Assembly: GCA_028287395.1 (NCBI GenBank)
Contig: JAQBPR010000098.1
Span: forward strand, 1-36,466
Reading direction: 5' to 3'
DNA length: 36,466 nt
DNA from: Bacilli bacterium
GTDB lineage: Bacteria > Bacillota > Bacilli > Paenibacillales > NBRC-103111
The notes under the pieces were generated by a model. That model did not search any database. It had not been told where the DNA came from and was given only the letters and a program-made list of their open reading frames with translations. Positions 32,275 to 36,466 of this stretch are shown in pieces (within the stretch, counting starts at the first letter, position 1; every line of letters starts with the position of its first letter). The position numbers and the translations under genes were made by a program.

Positions 32275-33510
32275 TTAATTAACTTTCGTGCCAATTCGTC
32301 GAATCTTAACTCTGAGATTCACATCGAAGGAAATGTCTTGATACATGCTTTCCCATTTCTCCTTGCTCTTGATTTCCCGATTCCAGTAAGCAGGTTGAGT
32401 GGCGCGTATATATTCCCCGAAGCCGAAAATGTCGCTGCCGTCCTTTTGAGTCTGCTTAATTAATTTCTTGAAGGCCTTTACCCCGTCCTCTTTCACTTTT
32501 TCCTCTATTTTTTTACTACTCTCTTCCGTCAGCTTGAAATTTTCATTGGATTTTTCCCGCACATCCCCCTCTATCAGGCATTTTATTGTGGCGTGAGGCT
32601 TGCCATCTTTAATATCTACAGTAATTTTCGCTTTGCGATGAGTGGATTGAAACATGACCGCAGTTTCCGTTCCGGGTATTTGTTCGAGAACGTTATAACC
32701 TCCAGGATTCATTTGCTTCATCGTCATAAAATTTCCAATTTGCAATGCATTGGTGGCACCTACCATTTTATCGCTTTTAAAATAAGCCAGTCCGGCAATT
32801 TCAATGTTGGATTGTTTCTTTAAATTTAGATAGGGGAGATATCCTTCTTGCCCCTTTGCTGAACTGGAGCTAAAAAAAATACCGAGGAAATCGTTCGGTA
32901 ATTTACCCATTTTCACAGCTTGGTCCATGGTAGCCAATAAATATAAGGTAGGAACCCGCTCCAATTCGGGAGTAGCTGTCATGAACTCTCTGGCTTCCCC
33001 CTTAGACACCGCCATCCAGGCCGTCCTTCGCACCTCAGGTTGACGCCGAAAGTAATCGTTCAGATTTACAATTCCCTTCCTTGCCACAGACTCCGATACC
33101 ACAATCACCCGCAAGTGGCCGAAAAAGAGCCGATCCGCCAGCTGCTGCTGAAGATTCATCAAAGCCTCATCGATAGTTTCCCCTGCACTACTTAACACCC
33201 AAACCGGTCTTTTCGCGCTTTCAGTTTGACCGCCGCCGCCGCCGCCCGGACCTAGAGGTATGCGTCCGGGAACAGCAATTTGCACAGTAATACGTACACT
33301 CCCTGCTGTTGGTTCAGTAAAACTTTTTTTATTGAGGTGCGTTGCATTGCTTCTTTCCATTTCGTGCTCTGGCTTTGCCTCGTCAATGCCAATGGCTAAT
33401 ATGACAGCTCGTGTTTCGATTTCCAGTCGGTCCCAGCATCCCGTTAGAAGCGGGAAGATACATACGAGAATAAGAAACAATTTAAACCGGCTTTGCAGCG
33501 CGTCGGTCAT
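32275..33510 (-). CDS. Spore germination lipoprotein, GerAC/GerKC family
   Basis: C subunit of a nutrient germinant receptor, anchored by lipid to the inner spore membrane. The 411-residue product has a lipoprotein signal ending LLTGCWD, then GerC features ILAIGIDEA, VPGRIPLGP, LADRLFFGHLRVIVVSE and LNDYFRRQPEVRRTAWM. A Gly run (GGGGGG) lies near residue 90. It ends with the mixed alpha/beta domain (YIRATQPAYWNREIKSKEKW). The ATG at 33510 has GGGGGG spaced 6-7 nt upstream; an ATG two codons earlier is too close. It overlaps the GerB-type gene by about 29 nt. Confidence 0.92.
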   Translation of the reverse strand: MTDALQSRFKLFLILVCIFPLLTGCWDRLEIETRAVILAIGIDEAKPEHEMERSNATHLNKKSFTEPTAGSVRITVQIAVPGRIPLGPGGGGGGQTESAKRPVWVLSSAGETIDEALMNLQQQLADRLFFGHLRVIVVSESVARKGIVNLNDYFRRQPEVRRTAWMAVSKGEAREFMTATPELERVPTLYLLATMDQAVKMGKLPNDFLGIFFSSSSAKGQEGYLPYLNLKKQSNIEIAGLAYFKSDKMVGATNALQIGNFMTMKQMNPGGYNVLEQIPGTETAVMFQSTHRKAKITVDIKDGKPHATIKCLIEGDVREKSNENFKLTEESSKKIEEKVKEDGVKAFKKLIKQTQKDGSDIFGFGEYIRATQPAYWNREIKSKEKWESMYQDISFDVNLRVKIRRIGTKVN

Positions 33511-34603
33511 TCCCATCCCCCCTTTTTTTCTTGCGAATGAGGGCTACGACCAACAAAACAAAAGGATATGCGATCGTGATAGTCAGTCCCCAACGGCCAA
33601 CGATTTGAATGATTTGATACATGTTCAGAAGGTTTTGCGGGAGCATGGCAATCACAAAGATAAACGGAAAGACAAAAAATGAAAATCTCTTTTGATCACC
33701 TACTCGAAACAACTGGTTTATAGAGCGAATAGTCAAGTAATAGGTGGAATAGATCGTTGTAAACACAGCCATAACCCAAACGGCAAGAAATGCGCCATCC
33801 AATCGTTCCAAAACGTTGGCAGGCAGTGATGTCGTCTTTGCTAATTCCAGTGTGGGCCAAACCAACTTCTTAATTTCCTCCGCCCCGAATACGGCAACCG
33901 TAGCAACTACAATGAGCAAATACAGTCCTCCGGCAATTGTCATGCCCGCTGCGCTTGCGATCAGCGCTTTTTCTGGCCGACGCATGGCGGGGATAACGAT
34001 CGTCATGATGAAGAATCCCTGAAAGAGGGCAGCCATGGTGAGGATTCCAGTGAATATTCCGCTTGATTGATTTCCCATTATAGGCAATAAATTAATGAGA
34101 GTCGCATTTTTTAGCGAAAGGACGACGATCAACAAACCCGGAAACAAAATGACCGGGAAATAAAAATGATGGATATAAGTAAAGATGGTTATGTCTGCAC
34201 GCGAGGAAATGGCGGCTAGCAGCAGCATCACGATAACGGTTACTTCCAGCGGTGTTTTTGGCAGAATGGACGTGAGCACGACTTCTCCGAATTCGCGCGC
34301 AGCCAATGCTGTTATGACAGCGAAGTGAAGAATGATGATGACACTGCCTGCGCGCGCAAGCCATTTGCCAATTAAATCTTCACTATATTCAATAATAGAT
34401 TTGGTAGGGAAACGCATCCCGAGTAAGGTAATGAAACATAGACCGAGCGAGGCAATAAAGATGCCCAATAAGGTAACGAGCGGCCCACCCGAATCGGCAG
34501 ACCTGACGGCAAAAAGCGAAAGGGCTAAGACTCCTACTCCGATAATTGTACTAAAGAGAATGATCGCCGCTTGAATCGCCGTTACCTGACGAGGATAATC
34601 CAT
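33482..34603 (-). CDS. Spore germination permease, GerAB/GerKB family
   Basis: B subunit of the germinant receptor, an APC-superfamily membrane protein thought to bind the nutrient. The 373-residue protein has about ten membrane helices with GerB traits: TAIQAAIILFSTIIGVGVL at the start, LGMRFPTKSIIEYSEDLIG, TYIHHFYFPVILFPGLL and SINQLFRVGDQKRF near the end. The ATG at 34603 has GGAGGG 9 nt upstream; an earlier ATG would sit on that site. It overlaps the GerA-type gene by 53 nt and the GerC-type gene by about 29 nt, so translation of all three is coupled. The germinant cannot be predicted. Confidence 0.93.
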   Translation of the reverse strand: MDYPRQVTAIQAAIILFSTIIGVGVLALSLFAVRSADSGGPLVTLLGIFIASLGLCFITLLGMRFPTKSIIEYSEDLIGKWLARAGSVIIILHFAVITALAAREFGEVVLTSILPKTPLEVTVIVMLLLAAISSRADITIFTYIHHFYFPVILFPGLLIVVLSLKNATLINLLPIMGNQSSGIFTGILTMAALFQGFFIMTIVIPAMRRPEKALIASAAGMTIAGGLYLLIVVATVAVFGAEEIKKLVWPTLELAKTTSLPANVLERLDGAFLAVWVMAVFTTIYSTYYLTIRSINQLFRVGDQKRFSFFVFPFIFVIAMLPQNLLNMYQIIQIVGRWGLTITIAYPFVLLVVALIRKKKRGDGNDRRAAKPV

Positions 34604-36266
34604 CTGATGTTTCCCTCCTCTCATTTCCTACTTTCAATGGATCCAATGTATTGTTTGGCTTTTGATTCATTCCCTTCGTTTTCTCACCGATGCGGTTATC
34701 ATTCGGCGTATGGAGGAAGGACGGTCTCTTCGGCATGAACCATAAAGGCATCCGGGCAAGCGTATCCTTCATACCCTGAAAATTGCCTGGAACAATCGGA
34801 CTCATGTAAGGCACCCCAAACGATTTTAACGAGAGCATATGATTAGCGATCAGGATTAACCCGATCATCACCCCGTACAGACCAAAAATTCCGGACAAAA
34901 TAATAAGCGGAAAGCGCAGCATCCTGAGCGCCAGTGCCGCATTAAAAGCCGGCGTGGCGAAGGAGCCGATCGTTGTCAAGGCGATGATAACGACGGTAAT
35001 GGGACTGACAAACCCTGCAGCAACGGCCGCCTGTCCAATAACCAGCACACCGACAATGGAGAGCGCGCCCCCAACCTGCTGCGGCAACCGCAGCGTCGCT
35101 TCTCTTAGCACCTCCATGGAAACCTCCATCACCAACACTTCGATTACAGCGGGGAAGGGTACTCCCGATCTCCCGCCTGCAACGGCCACCGCGAACGCCG
35201 TCGGGATGAGCTCCGGGTTAAAGGAGATCAAGGCCACATATAACGATGGAAAAATCAAGGAAAAAACAAGGGCAACCAAACGCGCCAACCGAATAAAGCT
35301 AGACAATACAAATCGCTCTGAGTAGTCTTCGATCGTCTGATATAACTGGCTGAAAACGATTGGCAGCATAAGGGCAAATGGGGAACCGTCAACCAATATG
35401 ATCACTCTGCCTTCCAGCATGTTAGCAACTGCCTTGTCGGGCCGTTCCGTATTTTGGATCTGCGGGAATGGTGAGATGTGGTTATCTTCAATAAATTGCT
35501 CCAGATACCCTACATCGAGTATTCCATCAATGTCAATCAAAGAAAGTCGGCTGAACACTTCTTCAACTAGCTGAGGATTCACTATGCCATCTAAGTAGCA
35601 GACAGCCACTTTGGATTTGGTTACAGACCCGATACGAAGCGTTTTCACCCGAAAGTCCGGAGTCGGGAGACGATAGCGAAGCAAAGAGAGGTTCGTGTCC
35701 AAGATTTCGATGAATCCTTCCCGCGCTCCGCGGATGACCTGTTCCGTTTCCGGCTGTGTGATAGCTCGCTTGTCCACAATACGTGTGCTGAAAAGGAACG
35801 CGTCCTCCATCCCTTCTACCACAAGAACTGTTTTTCCCTCAAGGATCGACTGGATTATTTCGGGCAAACGGTTTTCCGTTTTCCCATCACCGGCATATAA
35901 GACATCGTTCAATAAAATATCCTTCAACGAACGACTACCCTTCTCCTTACCTTGATGCTCTGATGGCGTTAACATCAACGGTTTTAAAATATGCTGGTTT
36001 AAATATACTTTCTCGATTAAATTGGAAAAATACATGATCACAGCGGGATACTTATCGAACACGTTAAAACGGCGTATGACGAAATCGTCACTTTCACCCA
36101 ATATTTTTTCGACGAAAGAGATAGTTTCCTCCATACGGGAGTTCATTTCCGCAGCTTTATTTTCTTCCAAAACTTGATGTGCAGGCGGCTTTGGCGAATT
36201 CATTTGAGGTTGTCGGCTTTTTGATACTTTTTTAGACTTTCGTTTAAACCATTGCCATATTGCCAT
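34551..36266 (-). CDS. Spore germination protein, GerAA/GerKA family
   Basis: A subunit of the germinant receptor in the inner spore membrane. The 571-residue protein has a basic hydrophilic N-terminus and a soluble domain to about residue 290 (DDFVIRRFNVF, RGAREGFIEILDTNLSLLRYRL, IDIDGILDVGYLEQFIED, RPDKAVANMLEGRVIILVDGSPFALMLP). Four to five membrane helices follow, with FPSLYVALISFNPELIPT, PFPAVIEVLVMEVSMEVLREA and LPQQVGGALSIVGVLVIGQAAV, then a polar tail of about 60 residues. AGGAGG lies 10 nt before the ATG. First gene of the operon, behind a sigma-G promoter. Confidence 0.95.
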   Translation of the reverse strand: MAIWQWFKRKSKKVSKSRQPQMNSPKPPAHQVLEENKAAEMNSRMEETISFVEKILGESDDFVIRRFNVFDKYPAVIMYFSNLIEKVYLNQHILKPLMLTPSEHQGKEKGSRSLKDILLNDVLYAGDGKTENRLPEIIQSILEGKTVLVVEGMEDAFLFSTRIVDKRAITQPETEQVIRGAREGFIEILDTNLSLLRYRLPTPDFRVKTLRIGSVTKSKVAVCYLDGIVNPQLVEEVFSRLSLIDIDGILDVGYLEQFIEDNHISPFPQIQNTERPDKAVANMLEGRVIILVDGSPFALMLPIVFSQLYQTIEDYSERFVLSSFIRLARLVALVFSLIFPSLYVALISFNPELIPTAFAVAVAGGRSGVPFPAVIEVLVMEVSMEVLREATLRLPQQVGGALSIVGVLVIGQAAVAAGFVSPITVVIIALTTIGSFATPAFNAALALRMLRFPLIILSGIFGLYGVMIGLILIANHMLSLKSFGVPYMSPIVPGNFQGMKDTLARMPLWFMPKRPSFLHTPNDNRIGEKTKGMNQKPNNTLDPLKVGNERRETSDGLSSSGNGDSSGDHSL

Positions 36267-36389
36267 GCTGTCTCTGCCTCCTGACCATTAAGCTTGCATA
36301 TTTCAAGAAAGGAGTTCTTGGTATCATGCACGGCTCCCCATATATAATTTTTCTCTGTTATTTAGAATTATCCTGATATCATTTCTTAT

Positions 36390-36419
36390 TAAGATGTTAT
36401 ATTAATCCGAAAATATTCA
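36390..36419 (-). promoter_or_regulatory. Sigma-G promoter of the Ger receptor operon
   Basis: On the minus strand TGAATA (36419-36414) is a perfect sigma-G -35, followed by a 17-nt spacer and CATCTTA (36396-36390), close to CATACTA. The start would be near 36383, leaving a leader of about 117 nt before the GerA-type gene. Forespore expression is what is known for ger receptor operons. Confidence 0.75.
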
Positions 36420-36466
36420 TATTTTTTTATTTATTTATTTATTTTCAATGTGAGAAGACAAAAAAA

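Noticed and set aside
1..36466. CRISPR arrays, tRNA or rRNA genes, prophage or complete insertion sequences
   Set aside because: No regular repeat-spacer pattern, cloverleaf-like sequence, integrase or transposase was found on either strand by eye.

Overview
The window looks like a chromosomal segment of an endospore-forming Bacillota close to Paenibacillus. Evidence is the spore gene set (GerQ coat protein, an alpha/beta-type SASP, YlbJ, YunB, a tricistronic Ger receptor operon), candidate sigma-G and sigma-E promoters, strong AGGAGG ribosome binding sites, moderate-to-low GC, and frequent TTG start codons. No rRNA, tRNA, CRISPR array or complete insertion sequence was seen.

Left region (1-8220): nitrogen acquisition from urea. 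A leftward urease operon (fused ureAB, ureC, then ureF cut by the window edge, with no ureE between C and F) is divergent from a rightward urea ABC transporter operon, urtABCDE. The shared intergenic region carries two exact matches to the GlnR/TnrA box TGTNAN7TNACA plus a promoter for each direction, so uptake and hydrolysis of urea are probably co-controlled by nitrogen status.

Middle region (8280-16300): a Gfo/Idh/MocA oxidoreductase, gerQ, a YfhP-like membrane protein, trpS behind a tryptophan T-box leader, a CE7-family esterase, and a ROK sugar kinase-manA pair. A 247-bp MITE-like palindromic element sits exactly at the manA stop codon.

Region 16300-18550: a c-di-GMP-I (GEMM) riboswitch followed by an intrinsic terminator precedes an MreB-family actin homologue and an unrecognised zinc-ribbon protein. 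Placing a bacterial actin under a c-di-GMP riboswitch is one of the two most interesting observations. A glycoside-hydrolase remnant follows.

Region 18560-28260: mostly small conserved proteins, an SASP, a methyl-accepting protein without an extracellular sensor, an M3 peptidase, YycC-like and DUF2225 proteins, a truncated haemoglobin, YlbJ and NAD kinase.

Region 28270-32020: yutD, then larB and larC1 (nickel-pincer cofactor synthesis) run rightward, while larC2 lies on the opposite strand, convergent with larC1 and apparently cotranscribed with the sporulation gene yunB. LarC is therefore split into two independently transcribed genes, which excludes the programmed frameshift known for LarC elsewhere. 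LarC1 also carries a very histidine-rich tail.

Right end (31990-36466): a leftward Ger receptor operon (A, B, C subunits) behind a convincing sigma-G promoter, followed by a small two-TM protein resembling the CLC_0170 family that has a good ribosome binding site but no ATG/GTG/TTG start.
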